A stretch of 64,000 nucleotides of DNA. It comes from Escherichia ruysiae (GTDB lineage: Bacteria; Pseudomonadota; Gammaproteobacteria; Enterobacterales; Enterobacteriaceae). Where the stretch lies: the NCBI RefSeq assembly GCF_031323975.1, contig NZ_JAVIWS010000001.1, positions 558,001 to 622,000 on the forward strand. Direction: 5' to 3'. The translations under genes were made by a program, and so were the position numbers. How positions within the stretch are numbered: the stretch's first letter is position 1; each line of letters begins with the position of its first letter. Below, piece by piece: positions 31,548 to 42,406 of the stretch. The notes below the pieces were generated by a model. The model was not told the DNA's origin and did no database searches. It was given only the letters and a program-made list of their open reading frames with translations.

Positions 31548-33431
31548 TTACCAGCCACCACCGCCTGCGCCACCGGCACTACTACCGGAATAACTTCGCC
31601 CCAACAAACTGGTATTAGCTCCCAGACTCAGGTGCATCTGTAATGAGAATAAAACGCCGCTACGGGCAATTTCCGGAGCGCGAACAGCCGCTGTAAGTGA
31701 CGGAGTGATACGTGCTGCCCATTCTCTGCCAAGGTTTGCCGAGACCGCCCAACCTAACAAAGTGTAATCCAGTTTCCGTGTTTCCCCTTTCCGCCGCCGC
31801 CCACTGTGCGTTGCCGCCTCTTTACGCGCAAGATAGTTGACGATAGCCTCGCCGTGGGCATAACGTTGCTGCCCAGTTTGTGTAAACTGTGGCAGAAAAA
31901 TATACCCCAGGGCGGTGAGATACCCCGTCAGGAAAACGGCACTAAAATAACCGGCTGGCATATACCAGTAAAAGAACACATCTCCGACATTGATGTAGAG
32001 AGAATAGAAAGCCACGCCTGAACAAATCAGTGGTAAAAACAAAGTGATGATTACACGATTAACGCAAGGCTTGTCATCATCGCGGGCAAACAAAAGCGCA
32101 AGGGAAGAAAACAAAAAAGGAAGAAGCCAGCAGGTCATGATAAACATATCAGCCACCAGACTCATACCTGCCCAGCCAACGGGACTCAGGTTTCCATAAA
32201 AAATGACTGCTAATATCGCCAGTCCGCCCCATTGCAAAAACGCATCCGGTCGGTAAAACGAAGACTTTTTACGCGGCAGATAAAATTTCTGCATCCGTAA
32301 AAATGCCCTGCGTAAGACTCTGTTGCGTCTCCCCGTAAGAACGACCTTATCGCCTTTACGAAATAACGCTTCCAGTAATAACTGCTCTGCGGGCAGTAGT
32401 ACCTCATTATTTCTGGTCGCGCCTTCATTAACACGAATCAGGATTTGCTGGTTCTTGTCATACAGGTCTTCCAGATGAATTTTTCCTTTCACAATCAGAT
32501 TTACGATATCGGCACAAAAACCTTTATCGTCGTAAACCAGCTTCGCATCGAGACGCAACATGCCAGGCGTGTAATCTGGGGGAATGATTTCAGTTTCACT
32601 CACATCTACCGGCGTAAATTGTGGCCTGCGCTTCCAGAGATATAACCATCCACACACCAGTAACAGACACGGTAACCAAATGATAAGAGACGATGTTGAG
32701 GGCAAAAAAAGATGGCTAAAAATATTCGTCGTGTGTTGTGCCGGGGCATTATCCAGCAAGGCATGAGGCCAACGGTAGAGTGCAGTGAAATCTTCACGGT
32801 AAAACGGATCGCGGGATTCAATTCTTCCGTCCTCAAGGATGCGGCCATTTCGATATGTGTCGCCCTCTTCTCCAGTAAAGAGATCGATTTCGCTAAATGG
32901 ATTACCCGCAATATCAGGCAACTTGAGTGAAAATCGGGTCTTATAGATTTCAAACGGCCAGTTATTACCAGTTACGTTCCAGATAAGCAGGTCAGAATCA
33001 CCCTCACGTAGTACAGCATTTTCAACCTGGTAATGAATTTGATAATGATAATCGCCTTGTGGCAAGAAACGCTGCTTATCGCCCACGACAATACTCATCA
33101 ACCCGATATGCCAGTCAAGTTGCCAGGGTTCAGGAATACCATCACGAGTGACGCCAATAATGCGATAGTTTAGCAGCGCCGCATCACCATTAGGCTGCAT
33201 CCATAATCGAGGCAAATCACGATAAAATCCATGCTTAATCTGCTGATTTCTCGCCTGAAAATGAATGTTCTCTTTAATGTCGAGCACCCCATCAGGTTGC
33301 ATGGTGGCCTCAACATCAAAGAGCGAGATCCCTTCTTCATGATAAGGAATCTCCATGTTTTTCGCGTAACCCAGCGATGAGAAAAGCAGCCCAGCTATCA
33401 ACAGCAAAATGCAGCGAAATGTCCCTGCCAT
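31548..33431 (-). CDS. yciQ: YciQ, DUF2207 membrane protein
   Basis: 627 residues. Signal peptide or first helix at 1-22 (CILLLIAGLLFSSLGYA), then a periplasmic DUF2207 beta-rich domain (about 25-230). Next come one helix (SSLIIWLPCLLLVCGWLYLW), a cytoplasmic region, and several more helices (about 395-510). It ends in a glycine-rich C-terminus (SGSSAGGAGGGGW) typical of this family. Function unknown. It differs from the K-12 protein I recall at several dozen positions and is about four residues shorter, mostly in the Gly tail. It is transcribed in the same direction as rnm-yciO but separated from yciO by 27 nt. Confidence 0.9.
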   Translation of the reverse strand: MAGTFRCILLLIAGLLFSSLGYAKNMEIPYHEEGISLFDVEATMQPDGVLDIKENIHFQARNQQIKHGFYRDLPRLWMQPNGDAALLNYRIIGVTRDGIPEPWQLDWHIGLMSIVVGDKQRFLPQGDYHYQIHYQVENAVLREGDSDLLIWNVTGNNWPFEIYKTRFSLKLPDIAGNPFSEIDLFTGEEGDTYRNGRILEDGRIESRDPFYREDFTALYRWPHALLDNAPAQHTTNIFSHLFLPSTSSLIIWLPCLLLVCGWLYLWKRRPQFTPVDVSETEIIPPDYTPGMLRLDAKLVYDDKGFCADIVNLIVKGKIHLEDLYDKNQQILIRVNEGATRNNEVLLPAEQLLLEALFRKGDKVVLTGRRNRVLRRAFLRMQKFYLPRKKSSFYRPDAFLQWGGLAILAVIFYGNLSPVGWAGMSLVADMFIMTCWLLPFLFSSLALLFARDDDKPCVNRVIITLFLPLICSGVAFYSLYINVGDVFFYWYMPAGYFSAVFLTGYLTALGYIFLPQFTQTGQQRYAHGEAIVNYLARKEAATHSGRRRKGETRKLDYTLLGWAVSANLGREWAARITPSLTAAVRAPEIARSGVLFSLQMHLSLGANTSLLGRSYSGSSAGGAGGGGW

Positions 33432-33458
33432 AATCTTCCATCCGTGGAACGCAATTTT

Positions 33459-34079
33459 TTATAAGAAAGGCTTCACATCACCTACGCCTTCACGCACCAC
33501 GACTGGCGTATCATCGGTGAGGTCGATGACCGTTGTCGGTTTCTGGCCGAGATAACCGCCGTGAATGATCAAATCCACCTGTTTTTCCAGACGGTCTTTA
33601 ATTTCTTCCGGATCGGATTCGGTAAATTCGCTGCCCGGCAGCATCAACGAAGTGGAAAGCATCGGTTCACCCAGCACCTCAAGTAACGCCTGGGCGATGG
33701 GGTTTGACGGCACGCGCATCCCGATGGTTTTGCGTTTTTCCTGCAACAAACGGCGTGGCACTTCCTTCGTCCCCTTAAGGATGAAGGTATAGTTACCTGG
33801 CGTGTTGTTTTTCATCAGACGAAACGCGACGTTATCCACAAAGGAATAGGTCGAAAGTTCAGAAAGATCGCGACACATCAGGGTAAAGTTGTGACCGTCC
33901 GGCAGCTGGCGAATACGACAAATACGCTCCATGGCGTTTTTATCTTCAATTTTACAGCCGAGCGCATAGCCGGAATCGGTTGGATAAACAATCACCCCGC
34001 CTTTACGCACGATCTCCACCGCCTGATTGATCAGACGTTGCTGCGGGTTATCAGGATGAATATAAAAAAACTGACTCAT
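33459..34079 (-). CDS. yciO: YciO, YrdC/Sua5-like protein
   Basis: 206 residues from the ATG at 34079, overlapping the rnm stop (ATGA). The YrdC/Sua5 fold runs through the protein: GGVIVYPTDSGYALGC near 28-43, and TIGMRVPSNPIAQALL near 118-133. The family includes the threonylcarbamoyl-AMP synthase TsaC, but YciO does not fully replace TsaC in E. coli. It may bind RNA or a nucleotide. The extension to 34115 lies inside rnm and is unlikely. Confidence 0.93.
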   Translation of the reverse strand: MSQFFYIHPDNPQQRLINQAVEIVRKGGVIVYPTDSGYALGCKIEDKNAMERICRIRQLPDGHNFTLMCRDLSELSTYSFVDNVAFRLMKNNTPGNYTFILKGTKEVPRRLLQEKRKTIGMRVPSNPIAQALLEVLGEPMLSTSLMLPGSEFTESDPEEIKDRLEKQVDLIIHGGYLGQKPTTVIDLTDDTPVVVREGVGDVKPFL

Positions 34080-34957
34080 AATTCCCTCTCTGTGGTGTTC
34101 TGCGGCTGTTCCCATAGCTGCCAGACGCCTTCAACGCCTGCGGGCAGCCAGAGTTTACGACCCAGTTCGATCCACGGGCATGGCTGATGAAAATCAGATC
34201 CTTGTGATGCCCATAAATGGTGCTGACGCGCAAGTGTCGCCAGTTGGGTGCGTTCATTGGGCGATTGCTGGCACTGCGCGACTTCCATCGCGTCGCCGTG
34301 GTGTTCGGCAAAATGCGCAACCAATCTTTTCAGCCATTTAGCACTAAGATTGTACCGCCCAGGATGAGCTAGTACCGCCTTACCGCCAGAATGATGAATG
34401 ACATCAATAGCTTGTTCTATTGTACACCACTGTGGCGGAACGTATCCGGTTTTCCCGCGCGCCAGATACTTTTTAAAGACATCCGCCATTGAACTGGCTT
34501 TGCCGCACTCCACAAGGAAACGAGCAAAATGACCGCGCGTCACCGCGCCGCCCTGCGCCAGCCGTTGCGCGCCTTCCAGCGCACCAGGTATTTGCGCTTT
34601 TTCAAGTCTTTCGGCAATTAGCTGCGCCCGCTGATTGCGCCGTTCTGTCTGCTGCGCGAGGAACTCACACATTAGCGGATGAGTAATATCAATATTCAGC
34701 CCGACAATATGAATTTCATGATTTTCCCAGACCGTGGAAATTTCCACGCCGGGAATAAGATTCAGCGCCAGCCCCGAACGTGAAATTTCCTCTCTTGCTG
34801 GCGCGATTGCGGCTGTGGTGTCATGGTCGGTGATCGCCAGGGTGCCGACGCGCATCTCGACTGCACGGTGCACCAATGCTTCTGGCGTCAGACAGCCATC
34901 GGAAGCTGTCGTATGGCTGTGCAGGTCGTAAATCACTGCGTAATTCGTGTCGCTCAA
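34076..34957 (-). CDS. rnm: Rnm (YciV), PHP-domain 5'-3' exoribonuclease RNase AM
   Basis: 293 residues. PHP metallo-phosphoesterase domain: the metal motifs are DLHSHTTASDG near 11-21, AITDHDT near 41-47, GVEIS near 70-74, and the C-terminal GSDFHQPC near 251-258. Earlier called a nucleoside 3',5'-bisphosphatase, it was later shown to mature the 5' ends of ribosomal RNAs. It is divergent from the trp promoter; only 75 bp separate its start from the trp -35 box. Confidence 0.95.
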   Translation of the reverse strand: MSDTNYAVIYDLHSHTTASDGCLTPEALVHRAVEMRVGTLAITDHDTTAAIAPAREEISRSGLALNLIPGVEISTVWENHEIHIVGLNIDITHPLMCEFLAQQTERRNQRAQLIAERLEKAQIPGALEGAQRLAQGGAVTRGHFARFLVECGKASSMADVFKKYLARGKTGYVPPQWCTIEQAIDVIHHSGGKAVLAHPGRYNLSAKWLKRLVAHFAEHHGDAMEVAQCQQSPNERTQLATLARQHHLWASQGSDFHQPCPWIELGRKLWLPAGVEGVWQLWEQPQNTTEREL

Positions 34958-35032
34958 GGCGCACTCCCGTTCTGGATAATGTTTTTTGCGCCGACATCAT
35001 AACGGTTCTGGCAAATATTCTGAAATGAGCTG

Positions 35033-35069
35033 TTGACAATTAATCATTGAACTAGTTAACTAGTACGCA
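35033..35069 (+). promoter_or_regulatory. trp operon promoter and TrpR operator
   Basis: TTGACA at 35033-35038 and TTAACT at 35056-35061 are spaced by 17 bp. The palindrome ACTAGTTAACTAGT at 35051-35064 overlaps the -10 box and is the TrpR operator. Transcription is expected to start near 35069. Compared with K-12 as I remember it, one base just outside the operator core differs. Confidence 0.95.
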
Positions 35070-35094
35070 AGTTCACGCAAAAAGGGTATCGACA

Positions 35095-35139
35095 ATGAAA
35101 GCAATTTTCGTACTGAAAGGTTGGTGGCGCACTTCCTGA
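35095..35139 (+). CDS. trpL: trp operon leader peptide TrpL
   Basis: A 14-codon frame: [14 protein letters not shown], then stop. The two adjacent tryptophan codons (TGGTGG) are the sensor of the attenuator: ribosome stalling there when charged tRNA-Trp is scarce favours the antiterminator. It is preceded by AAAAGGGTATCGACA as ribosome-binding region. Too short for ordinary ORF calling, but unmistakable. Confidence 0.98.
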
Positions 35140-35181
35140 AACGGGCAGTGTATTCACCATGCGTAAAGCAATCAGATACCC

Positions 35182-35209
35182 AGCCCGCCTAATCAGCGGG
35201 CTTTTTTTT
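35182..35209 (+). terminator. trp attenuator (3:4 terminator)
   Basis: AGCCCGC and GCGGGCT pair and are followed by eight T. The segments between trpL and this hairpin (35120-35180) can pair alternatively with its left arm, as in the known attenuation mechanism. Termination here happens when tryptophan is plentiful. Confidence 0.95.
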
Positions 35210-35230
35210 GAACAAAATTAGAGAATAACA

Positions 35231-36793
35231 ATGCAAACACAAAAACCGAATCTCGAATTGCTAACCTGCGAAGGCGCTTATCGCGACAATCCCACCGCGC
35301 TTTTTCACCAGTTGTGTGGGGATCGTCCGGCAACGCTGCTGCTGGAATCCGCAGATATCGACAGCAAAGATGATTTAAAAAGCCTGCTGCTGGTAGACAG
35401 TGCGCTGCGCATTACAGCACTAGGTGACACTGTCACAATCCAGGCGCTTTCCGGCAATGGCGAAACCCTGCTGACACTACTGGATAACGCCCTGCCTGCG
35501 GGGGTGGAAAATGAACAATCACCAAACTGCCGTGTGCTGCGCTTCCCCCCTGTCAGTCCACTGCTGGATGAAGACGCCCGCTTATGCTCCCTTTCGGTTT
35601 TTGACGCTTTCCGCTTATTGCAGAATCTGTTGAATGTACCGAAGGAAGAACGGGAAGCGATGTTCTTTGGCGGCCTGTTCTCTTATGACCTGGTCGCGGG
35701 GTTTGAAGATTTACCGCAATTGTCAGCGGAAAATAACTGCCCTGATTTCTGTTTTTATCTCGCTGAAACGCTGATGGTGATTGACCATCAGAAAAAAAGC
35801 ACCCGCATTCAGGCCAGCCTGTTTGCGCCGAATGAAGAAGAAAAACAGCGTCTCACTGCACGTCTGAACGAACTACGTCAGCAACTGACCGAAGCCGCGC
35901 CGCCGCTGCCAGTGGTTTCCGTACCGCATATGCGTTGTGAATGTAATCAGAGCGATGAAGAGTTCGGTGGCGTAGTGCGTTCGTTGCAAAAAGCGATTCG
36001 CGCCGGAGAAATTTTCCAGGTCGTCCCCTCTCGCCGTTTCTCACTGCCCTGCCCGTCACCGCTGGCAGCCTATTACGTGCTGAAAAAGAGTAACCCCAGC
36101 CCGTATATGTTTTTTATGCAGGATGATGATTTCACTCTGTTCGGTGCGTCGCCGGAAAGTTCGCTCAAGTATGACGCCACCAGCCGCCAGATTGAAATCT
36201 ACCCGATTGCAGGAACACGCCCACGAGGTCGTCGCGCCGATGGTTCACTGGACAGAGACCTCGACAGCCGCATAGAACTGGAGATGCGTACCGACCATAA
36301 AGAGCTTTCGGAACATCTGATGTTGGTGGATCTCGCCCGTAATGATCTGGCACGCATTTGCACCCCCGGCAGCCGCTACGTTGCCGACCTCACCAAAGTT
36401 GACCGTTACTCTTACGTGATGCATCTCGTCTCCCGCGTTGTCGGTGAATTGCGCCACGATCTTGACGCCCTGCACGCTTATCGCGCCTGTATGAATATGG
36501 GCACATTAAGCGGTGCGCCGAAAGTGCGCGCCATGCAGTTAATTGCCGAAGCGGAAGGTCGTCGACGCGGCAGTTACGGCGGCGCGGTAGGTTATTTCAC
36601 CGCACACGGCGATCTCGACACCTGCATTGTGATCCGCTCGGCACTGGTGGAAAACGGCATCGCCACCGTGCAGGCCGGTGCTGGCGTGGTTCTTGATTCT
36701 GTTCCGCAGTCGGAAGCCGACGAAACCCGTAATAAAGCCCGCGCTGTACTGCGCGCTATCGCCACCGCGCATCATGCACAGGAGACTTTCTGA
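35231..36793 (+). CDS. trpE: Anthranilate synthase component I TrpE
   Basis: 520 residues. The tryptophan feedback site [13 protein letters not shown] is at about 36-48. The chorismate-binding domain (about 220-500) includes [10 protein letters not shown] near 325, [12 protein letters not shown] near 363 and the C-terminal [11 protein letters not shown]. With the TrpD glutaminase it converts chorismate and glutamine to anthranilate. First structural gene after the attenuator. Its TGA overlaps the trpD ATG by one base, giving translational coupling that keeps the two subunits equimolar. Confidence 0.98.
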   Translation: MQTQKPNLELLTCEGAYRDNPTALFHQLCGDRPATLLLESADIDSKDDLKSLLLVDSALRITALGDTVTIQALSGNGETLLTLLDNALPAGVENEQSPNCRVLRFPPVSPLLDEDARLCSLSVFDAFRLLQNLLNVPKEEREAMFFGGLFSYDLVAGFEDLPQLSAENNCPDFCFYLAETLMVIDHQKKSTRIQASLFAPNEEEKQRLTARLNELRQQLTEAAPPLPVVSVPHMRCECNQSDEEFGGVVRSLQKAIRAGEIFQVVPSRRFSLPCPSPLAAYYVLKKSNPSPYMFFMQDDDFTLFGASPESSLKYDATSRQIEIYPIAGTRPRGRRADGSLDRDLDSRIELEMRTDHKELSEHLMLVDLARNDLARICTPGSRYVADLTKVDRYSYVMHLVSRVVGELRHDLDALHAYRACMNMGTLSGAPKVRAMQLIAEAEGRRRGSYGGAVGYFTAHGDLDTCIVIRSALVENGIATVQAGAGVVLDSVPQSEADETRNKARAVLRAIATAHHAQETF

Positions 36794-38388
36794 TGGCTGA
36801 CATTCTGCTGCTCGATAATATCGACTCTTTTACTTACAACCTGGCAGATCAGTTGCGCAGCAATGGTCATAACGTGGTGATTTACCGCAACCATATTCCG
36901 GCGCAGACCTTAATTGAACGCCTGGCGACGATGAGCAATCCGGTGCTGATGCTTTCTCCTGGCCCCGGTGTGCCGAGCGAAGCGGGTTGCATGCCGGAAC
37001 TGCTTACTCGTCTGCGCGGCAAGCTGCCGATTATTGGCATTTGCCTCGGTCATCAGGCGATTGTCGAAGCCTATGGGGGTTATGTCGGCCAGGCGGGCGA
37101 AATTCTGCACGGTAAAGCGTCGAGCATTGAACATGACGGTCAGGCGATGTTTGCCGGGTTAACAAACCCTCTGCCAGTGGCGCGTTATCACTCGCTGGTG
37201 GGCAGTAACATTCCGGCCGGTTTAACCATCAACGCCCATTTTAATGGCATGGTGATGGCGGTTCGTCATGATGCGGATCGCGTCTGTGGATTCCAGTTCC
37301 ATCCGGAATCCATTCTCACCACCCAGGGCGCTCGCTTGCTGGAACAAACGCTGGCCTGGGCGCAGCAAAAGCTGGAACCCACCAACACGCTGCAACCGAT
37401 TCTGGAAAAACTGTATCAGGCGCAGACCCTTAGCCAGCAGGAAAGCCACCAGCTATTTTCAGCAGTGGTACGTGGTGAACTGAAGCCGGAACAACTGGCG
37501 GCGGCGCTGGTGAGCATGAAAATTCGTGGCGAACACCCGAACGAAATCGCCGGAGCAGCAACTGCGCTTCTGGAAAACGCTGCGCCGTTCCCGCGCCCGG
37601 ATTATCTGTTTGCCGATATTGTCGGCACCGGCGGTGACGGCAGCAACAGTATCAACATTTCTACCGCCAGTGCTTTTGTTGCAGCAGCCTGTGGGCTGAA
37701 AGTGGCGAAACACGGCAACCGCAGCGTCTCCAGTAAATCGGGTTCTTCGGATCTGCTGGCGGCGTTCGGTATTAATCTTGATATGAACGCCGATAAATCG
37801 CGCCAGGCGCTAGATGAGTTAGGCGTCTGTTTCCTCTTTGCACCGAAATATCACACCGGATTCCGCCACGCGATGCCGGTTCGTCAGCAACTGAAAACCC
37901 GCACTCTGTTCAACGTGCTGGGGCCATTGATTAACCCGGCGCATCCGCCGCTGGCGTTAATTGGTGTTTATAGTCCGGAGCTGGTACTGCCGATTGCCGA
38001 AACGCTGCGCGTGTTGGGGTATCAACGCGCAGCGGTTGTGCACAGCGGCGGAATGGATGAAGTTTCGTTACACGCACCAACGATTGTTGCCGAGTTGCAC
38101 GATGGCGAAATTAAAAGCTATCAGTTGACCGCAGAAAATTTTGGCCTGACGCCCTACCACCAGGAACAACTGGCAGGCGGAACGCCGGAAGAAAACCGTG
38201 ACATTTTAACACGTTTGTTACAAGGTAAAGGCGACGCCGCCCATGAGGCAGCCGTCGCGGCGAATGTCGCCATGTTAATGCGCCTGCATGGCCAGGAAGA
38301 TCTGCAAGCCAATGCGCAAACCGTTCTTGAGGTACTGCGTAGTGGTTCCGCTTACGACAGAGTCACCGCACTGGCGGCACGAGGGTAA
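36793..38388 (+). CDS. trpD: TrpD (TrpG-D fusion): glutamine amidotransferase and anthranilate phosphoribosyltransferase
   Basis: 531 residues, two fused enzymes. The class I glutamine amidotransferase is at about 1-195, with nucleophile C84 in GICLGHQAI and the His/Glu pair in QFHPES near 170. The anthranilate phosphoribosyltransferase is at about 200-531, with PRPP-binding loop [13 protein letters not shown] near 278-290 and [12 protein letters not shown] near 305. The first half supplies ammonia to TrpE and the second makes phosphoribosyl-anthranilate. E. coli trpD contains a weak internal promoter near its end, which I did not try to locate. Confidence 0.98.
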   Translation: MADILLLDNIDSFTYNLADQLRSNGHNVVIYRNHIPAQTLIERLATMSNPVLMLSPGPGVPSEAGCMPELLTRLRGKLPIIGICLGHQAIVEAYGGYVGQAGEILHGKASSIEHDGQAMFAGLTNPLPVARYHSLVGSNIPAGLTINAHFNGMVMAVRHDADRVCGFQFHPESILTTQGARLLEQTLAWAQQKLEPTNTLQPILEKLYQAQTLSQQESHQLFSAVVRGELKPEQLAAALVSMKIRGEHPNEIAGAATALLENAAPFPRPDYLFADIVGTGGDGSNSINISTASAFVAAACGLKVAKHGNRSVSSKSGSSDLLAAFGINLDMNADKSRQALDELGVCFLFAPKYHTGFRHAMPVRQQLKTRTLFNVLGPLINPAHPPLALIGVYSPELVLPIAETLRVLGYQRAAVVHSGGMDEVSLHAPTIVAELHDGEIKSYQLTAENFGLTPYHQEQLAGGTPEENRDILTRLLQGKGDAAHEAAVAANVAMLMRLHGQEDLQANAQTVLEVLRSGSAYDRVTALAARG

Positions 38389-39750
38389 ATGATGCAAACC
38401 GTTTTAGCGAAAATCGTCGCGGACAAGGCGATTTGGGTAGAAGCCCGTAAACAGCAGCAACCACTTGCCAGTTTTCAGAATGAAATTCAGCCGAGCACGC
38501 GACATTTTTATGATGCGCTACAGGGTGCACGTACCGCATTTATTCTGGAATGCAAGAAAGCGTCGCCATCAAAAGGCGTGATCCGTGATGATTTCGATCC
38601 GGCACGCATTGCCTCGATTTATAAGCATTACGCTTCGGCAATTTCGGTGCTGACTGATGAGAAATATTTCCAGGGAAGCTTTGATTTCCTCCCCATCGTC
38701 AGCCAAATCGCGCCACAGCCGATTTTATGTAAAGACTTTATTATCGACCCTTACCAGATCTATCTGGCGCGCTATTACCAGGCTGATGCCTGCTTATTAA
38801 TGCTTTCAGTGCTGGACGACGAATCGTATCGCCAGCTTGCAGCCGTCGCCCATAGTTTGAAGATGGGTGTGCTGACCGAAGTCAGTAATGAAGAGGAACT
38901 GGAGCGCGCCATTGCATTGGGGGCAAAGGTCGTTGGCATCAACAACCGCGATCTGCGTGATTTGTCGATTGATCTCAACCGTACCCGCGAGCTTGCGCCG
39001 AAACTGGGGCACAACGTGACGGTAATCAGCGAATCCGGCATCAATACTTACGCTCAGGTGCGCGAGTTAAGCCACTTCGCTAACGGTTTTCTGATTGGTT
39101 CGGCGTTGATGGCCCATGACGATTTGCACGCCGCCGTGCGTCGGGTGTTGCTGGGTGAGAATAAAGTATGTGGCCTGACGCGTGGGCAAGATGCTAAAGC
39201 AGCTTATGACGCGGGCGCGATTTACGGTGGGTTGATTTTTGTTGCGACATCACCACGTTGCGTCAACGTTGAACAGGCGCAGGAAGTGATGGCTGCGGCA
39301 CCGTTGCAGTATGTTGGCGTGTTCCGCAATCACGATATTGCCGATGTGGCAGGCAAAGCTAAGGTGTTATCGCTGGTGGCAGTGCAACTGCATGGCAGTG
39401 AAGATCAGCAATATATCGACGCACTGCGTGATGCTCTGCCAGCAAACGTTGCCATCTGGAAAGCATTGAGCGTTGGAGAAACCCTGCCCGCGCGCGATTT
39501 TCAGCACGTTGATAAATATGTTTTCGATAACGGCCAGGGCGGAAGCGGGCAACGTTTCGACTGGTCACTGTTAAACGGTCAATCGCTTGGCAACGTTCTG
39601 CTGGCGGGTGGCTTAGGCGCAGATAACTGCGTGGAAGCGGCACAAACCGGCTGCGCCGGGCTTGATTTTAATTCTGCTGTAGAGTCGCAACCGGGCATCA
39701 AAGACGCACGTCTTTTGGCCTCGGTTTTCCAGACACTGCGCGCATATTAA
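38389..39750 (+). CDS. trpC: TrpC (TrpC-F fusion): indole-3-glycerol-phosphate synthase and phosphoribosylanthranilate isomerase
   Basis: 453 residues, two TIM barrels in one chain. IGP synthase at about 1-255 ([10 protein letters not shown] near 50-59, INNRDL and ESGINT on later strands). PRA isomerase at about 256-453 ([11 protein letters not shown] near 258 and [11 protein letters not shown] near 332). It catalyses two consecutive steps. The start ATGATG follows the trpD TAA directly with no gap. trpB follows after 11 nt. Confidence 0.98.
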   Translation: MMQTVLAKIVADKAIWVEARKQQQPLASFQNEIQPSTRHFYDALQGARTAFILECKKASPSKGVIRDDFDPARIASIYKHYASAISVLTDEKYFQGSFDFLPIVSQIAPQPILCKDFIIDPYQIYLARYYQADACLLMLSVLDDESYRQLAAVAHSLKMGVLTEVSNEEELERAIALGAKVVGINNRDLRDLSIDLNRTRELAPKLGHNVTVISESGINTYAQVRELSHFANGFLIGSALMAHDDLHAAVRRVLLGENKVCGLTRGQDAKAAYDAGAIYGGLIFVATSPRCVNVEQAQEVMAAAPLQYVGVFRNHDIADVAGKAKVLSLVAVQLHGSEDQQYIDALRDALPANVAIWKALSVGETLPARDFQHVDKYVFDNGQGGSGQRFDWSLLNGQSLGNVLLAGGLGADNCVEAAQTGCAGLDFNSAVESQPGIKDARLLASVFQTLRAY

Positions 39751-39761
39751 GGAAAGGAACA

Positions 39762-40955
39762 ATGACAACATTACTTAACCCGTATTTTGGTGAGTTTGGC
39801 GGCATGTACGTGCCACAAATCCTGATGCCTGCCCTGCGCCAGCTGGAAGAAGCCTTCGTCAGCGCACAAAAAGATCCAGAATTTCAGGCGCAGTTTAATG
39901 ATCTGCTAAAAAACTATGCCGGACGCCCGACCGCGCTGACTAAATGCCAGAATATTACGGCCGGCACTAACACCACGTTGTACCTGAAACGTGAAGATTT
40001 ACTGCACGGCGGCGCACATAAAACAAACCAGGTGCTGGGTCAGGCCTTACTGGCGAAGCGGATGGGTAAAACCGAAATCATCGCCGAAACCGGTGCCGGT
40101 CAGCATGGTGTGGCGTCTGCCCTTGCCAGCGCCCTGCTTGGCCTGAAATGTCGAATTTATATGGGTGCCAAAGACGTCGAACGTCAGTCGCCCAACGTTT
40201 TTCGTATGCGCTTAATGGGCGCGGAAGTGATCCCGGTACATAGCGGTTCCGCGACGCTGAAAGATGCTTGTAACGAGGCTCTGCGCGACTGGTCCGGCAG
40301 TTATGAAACCGCGCACTACATGCTGGGCACCGCAGCTGGCCCGCATCCTTACCCGACCATTGTGCGTGAGTTTCAACGGATGATTGGCGAAGAAACCAAA
40401 GCACAGATTCTGGAAAGAGAAGGTCGCCTACCGGACGCCGTTATCGCCTGTGTTGGCGGCGGTTCGAATGCCATCGGGATGTTTGCTGATTTCATCAACG
40501 AAACCGACGTTGGCCTGATTGGGGTGGAACCAGGCGGTCACGGTATCGAAACCGGCGAGCACGGTGCACCATTGAAACATGGTCGTGTGGGCATCTATTT
40601 CGGTATGAAAGCGCCGATGATGCAGACAGAAGACGGGCAGATTGAAGAATCTTACTCCATCTCAGCCGGGCTGGATTTCCCGTCTGTCGGCCCGCAACAC
40701 GCGTATCTCAACAGCACTGGACGCGCTGATTATGTCTCAATTACCGATGATGAAGCACTGGACGCCTTTAAAACGCTGTGCCTGCATGAAGGGATCATCC
40801 CGGCGCTGGAATCCTCCCATGCCCTGGCTCATGCGCTGAAAATGATGCGCGAAAACCCGGAAAAAGAGCAGCTGCTGGTGGTTAACCTTTCCGGTCGCGG
40901 CGATAAAGACATCTTCACCGTTCACGATATTTTGAAAGCACGAGGGGAAATCTGA
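39762..40955 (+). CDS. trpB: Tryptophan synthase beta chain TrpB
   Basis: 397 residues. The PLP-binding lysine is K87 in HGGAHKTNQ, the phosphate-binding loop is [10 protein letters not shown] near 230-239, and ETGAGQHG lies near 109-116. It joins indole, channelled from TrpA, to serine. Preceded by AAGGAAAGGAAC. The stop overlaps the trpA ATG by one base (TGATG), coupling both chains of the alpha2-beta2 complex. Confidence 0.98.
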   Translation: MTTLLNPYFGEFGGMYVPQILMPALRQLEEAFVSAQKDPEFQAQFNDLLKNYAGRPTALTKCQNITAGTNTTLYLKREDLLHGGAHKTNQVLGQALLAKRMGKTEIIAETGAGQHGVASALASALLGLKCRIYMGAKDVERQSPNVFRMRLMGAEVIPVHSGSATLKDACNEALRDWSGSYETAHYMLGTAAGPHPYPTIVREFQRMIGEETKAQILEREGRLPDAVIACVGGGSNAIGMFADFINETDVGLIGVEPGGHGIETGEHGAPLKHGRVGIYFGMKAPMMQTEDGQIEESYSISAGLDFPSVGPQHAYLNSTGRADYVSITDDEALDAFKTLCLHEGIIPALESSHALAHALKMMRENPEKEQLLVVNLSGRGDKDIFTVHDILKARGEI

Positions 40956-41761
40956 TGGAACGCTATGAAACTCTGTTTGCCCGTTTGAAGGAGCGCAAAG
41001 AAGGCGCATTCGTTCCTTTCGTCACGCTCGGTGATCCGGGCATTGAGCAGTCGCTGAAAATTATCGATGCGCTAATTGAAGCCGGTGCTGACGCGCTGGA
41101 GTTAGGCATCCCCTTCTCTGACCCGCTGGCGGATGGCCCGACGATTCAAAACGCCACACTGCGTGCTTTTGCGGCGGGTGTGACCCCGGCACAATGTTTT
41201 GAAATGCTGGCACTGATTCGCCAGAAACACCCGAATATTCCCATTGGCCTTCTGATGTATGCCAACCTGGTGTTTAACAAAGGTATTGATGAGTTTTATG
41301 CCCAATGCGAGAAAGTCGGCGTCGATTCGGTGCTGGTTGCCGATGTGCCCGTGGAAGAGTCTGCGCCCTTCCGCCAGGCTTCGTTGCGCCATAACGTCGC
41401 ACCTATATTTATCTGCCCGCCGAATGCCGACGATGATTTGCTGCGTCAGATAGCCTCTTATGGTCGTGGTTACACCTATTTGCTGTCGCGTGCGGGCGTG
41501 ACCGGAGCTGAAAACCGCGCAGCGTTACCCCTCAATCATCTGCTCGCGAAGCTGAAAGAGTACAATGCTGCGCCTCCGTTACAAGGGTTTGGTATTTCCG
41601 CCCCGGAACAGGTAAAAGCAGCGATTGATGCAGGAGCTGCGGGCGCGATTTCTGGTTCGGCCATTGTTAAAATCATCGAGCAACATATTGATGAGCCAGA
41701 GAAAATGTTGGTGGCATTGAAAGCTTTTATACAACCGATGAAAGCGGCAACACGCAGTTAA
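40955..41761 (+). CDS. trpA: Tryptophan synthase alpha chain TrpA
   Basis: 268 residues, TIM barrel cleaving indole-3-glycerol phosphate to indole and glyceraldehyde 3-phosphate. The catalytic residues E49 and D60 are in [19 protein letters not shown]. The phosphate-binding region is GFGISAPEQ and [10 protein letters not shown] near 211-240. Last gene of the trp operon, followed 7 nt later by the trp terminator. Confidence 0.98.
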   Translation: MERYETLFARLKERKEGAFVPFVTLGDPGIEQSLKIIDALIEAGADALELGIPFSDPLADGPTIQNATLRAFAAGVTPAQCFEMLALIRQKHPNIPIGLLMYANLVFNKGIDEFYAQCEKVGVDSVLVADVPVEESAPFRQASLRHNVAPIFICPPNADDDLLRQIASYGRGYTYLLSRAGVTGAENRAALPLNHLLAKLKEYNAAPPLQGFGISAPEQVKAAIDAGAAGAISGSAIVKIIEQHIDEPEKMLVALKAFIQPMKAATRS

Positions 41762-41768
41762 TCCCACA

Positions 41769-41794
41769 GCCGTCAGTTCTGCTGGCGGCATTTT
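41769..41794 (+). terminator. trp operon terminator (trp t)
   Basis: GCCGTCAG and CTGGCGGC form an 8-bp stem (one G-U pair) followed by ATTTTG. It corresponds to the trp t site, which works together with a downstream Rho-dependent site in E. coli. Confidence 0.8.
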
Positions 41795-42070
41795 GTATTC
41801 CTTTAACGAAGCCAGAAAAATCTTAATTTTATTCATTATTTGCCTTTTTACCGTTTCGCTTAACCTAACATACGTCAACTTACGTCATTTTTCCGCCCAA
41901 CAGTAATATAATCAAACAAATTAATCCCGCAACATAACACCAGTAAAATCAATAATTTTTCCTAAGTCACTTATTCCTCAGGCAATTGCTAATATATCCA
42001 GAACCTTCCTCAAAATATATTTCCCACCCTCCCTCCTTGTCACGCTTAATTTGACTAATTCTTATTAGCA

Positions 42071-42111
42071 ACTAATTTTAATGAGTGTCGACACACAACA
42101 CTCATATTAGT
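42071..42111 (+). promoter_or_regulatory. Large dyad in front of yciG
   Basis: ATGAGTGT (42081-42088) pairs with ACACTCAT (42098-42105). The pairing continues with ACTAAT (42071-42076) and ATTAGT (42106-42111) after a 4-nt bulge on the left side. There is no T-run afterwards. It ends 31 nt before the yciG start. It may be an operator or a 5'-UTR structure. The rest of the 41795-42070 gap is AT-rich and shows no gene. Confidence 0.6.
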
Positions 42112-42141
42112 CAAACAATGCAACGTAACGGGAGAAATAAC

Positions 42142-42321
42142 ATGGCCGAACATCGTGGTGGTTCAGGAAATTTCGCCGAAGATCGTGAGAAGGCATCCGA
42201 CGCAGGTCGTAAAGGTGGTCAGCACAGCGGCGGTAATTTTAAAAACGATCCGCAACGCGCATCCGAAGCGGGTAAAAAAGGCGGTCAACAAAGCGGTGGT
42301 AATAAATCAGGAAAATCCTGA
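42142..42321 (+). CDS. yciG: YciG, KGG-repeat stress protein
   Basis: 59 residues from the ATG at 42142, preceded by ACGGGAGAAATAAC. Very hydrophilic, with two copies of the stress-induced KGG motif 22 residues apart (KASDAGRKGGQHSGG at 17-31 and RASEAGKKGGQQSGG at 39-53), resembling plant LEA-like proteins. In E. coli yciGFE is sigma-S dependent and H-NS repressed, and YciG has been linked to motility and acid/heat tolerance. The frame open from 42085 would add 19 residues without KGG character. Confidence 0.92.
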   Translation: MAEHRGGSGNFAEDREKASDAGRKGGQHSGGNFKNDPQRASEAGKKGGQQSGGNKSGKS

Positions 42322-42406
42322 TCCACCGTTAATTATTAATATCAGCTGATAAAGATAATTGTATCTGCGGGCCGTATGGCTCGCAGTGATTTCACTGGAG
42401 AAAAAT

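Noticed and set aside
31548..31600. Glycine-rich end of YciQ as a frameshift artefact
   Set aside because: A Gly-rich terminus is the normal ending of DUF2207 proteins and the frame is in register with the rest of the gene.
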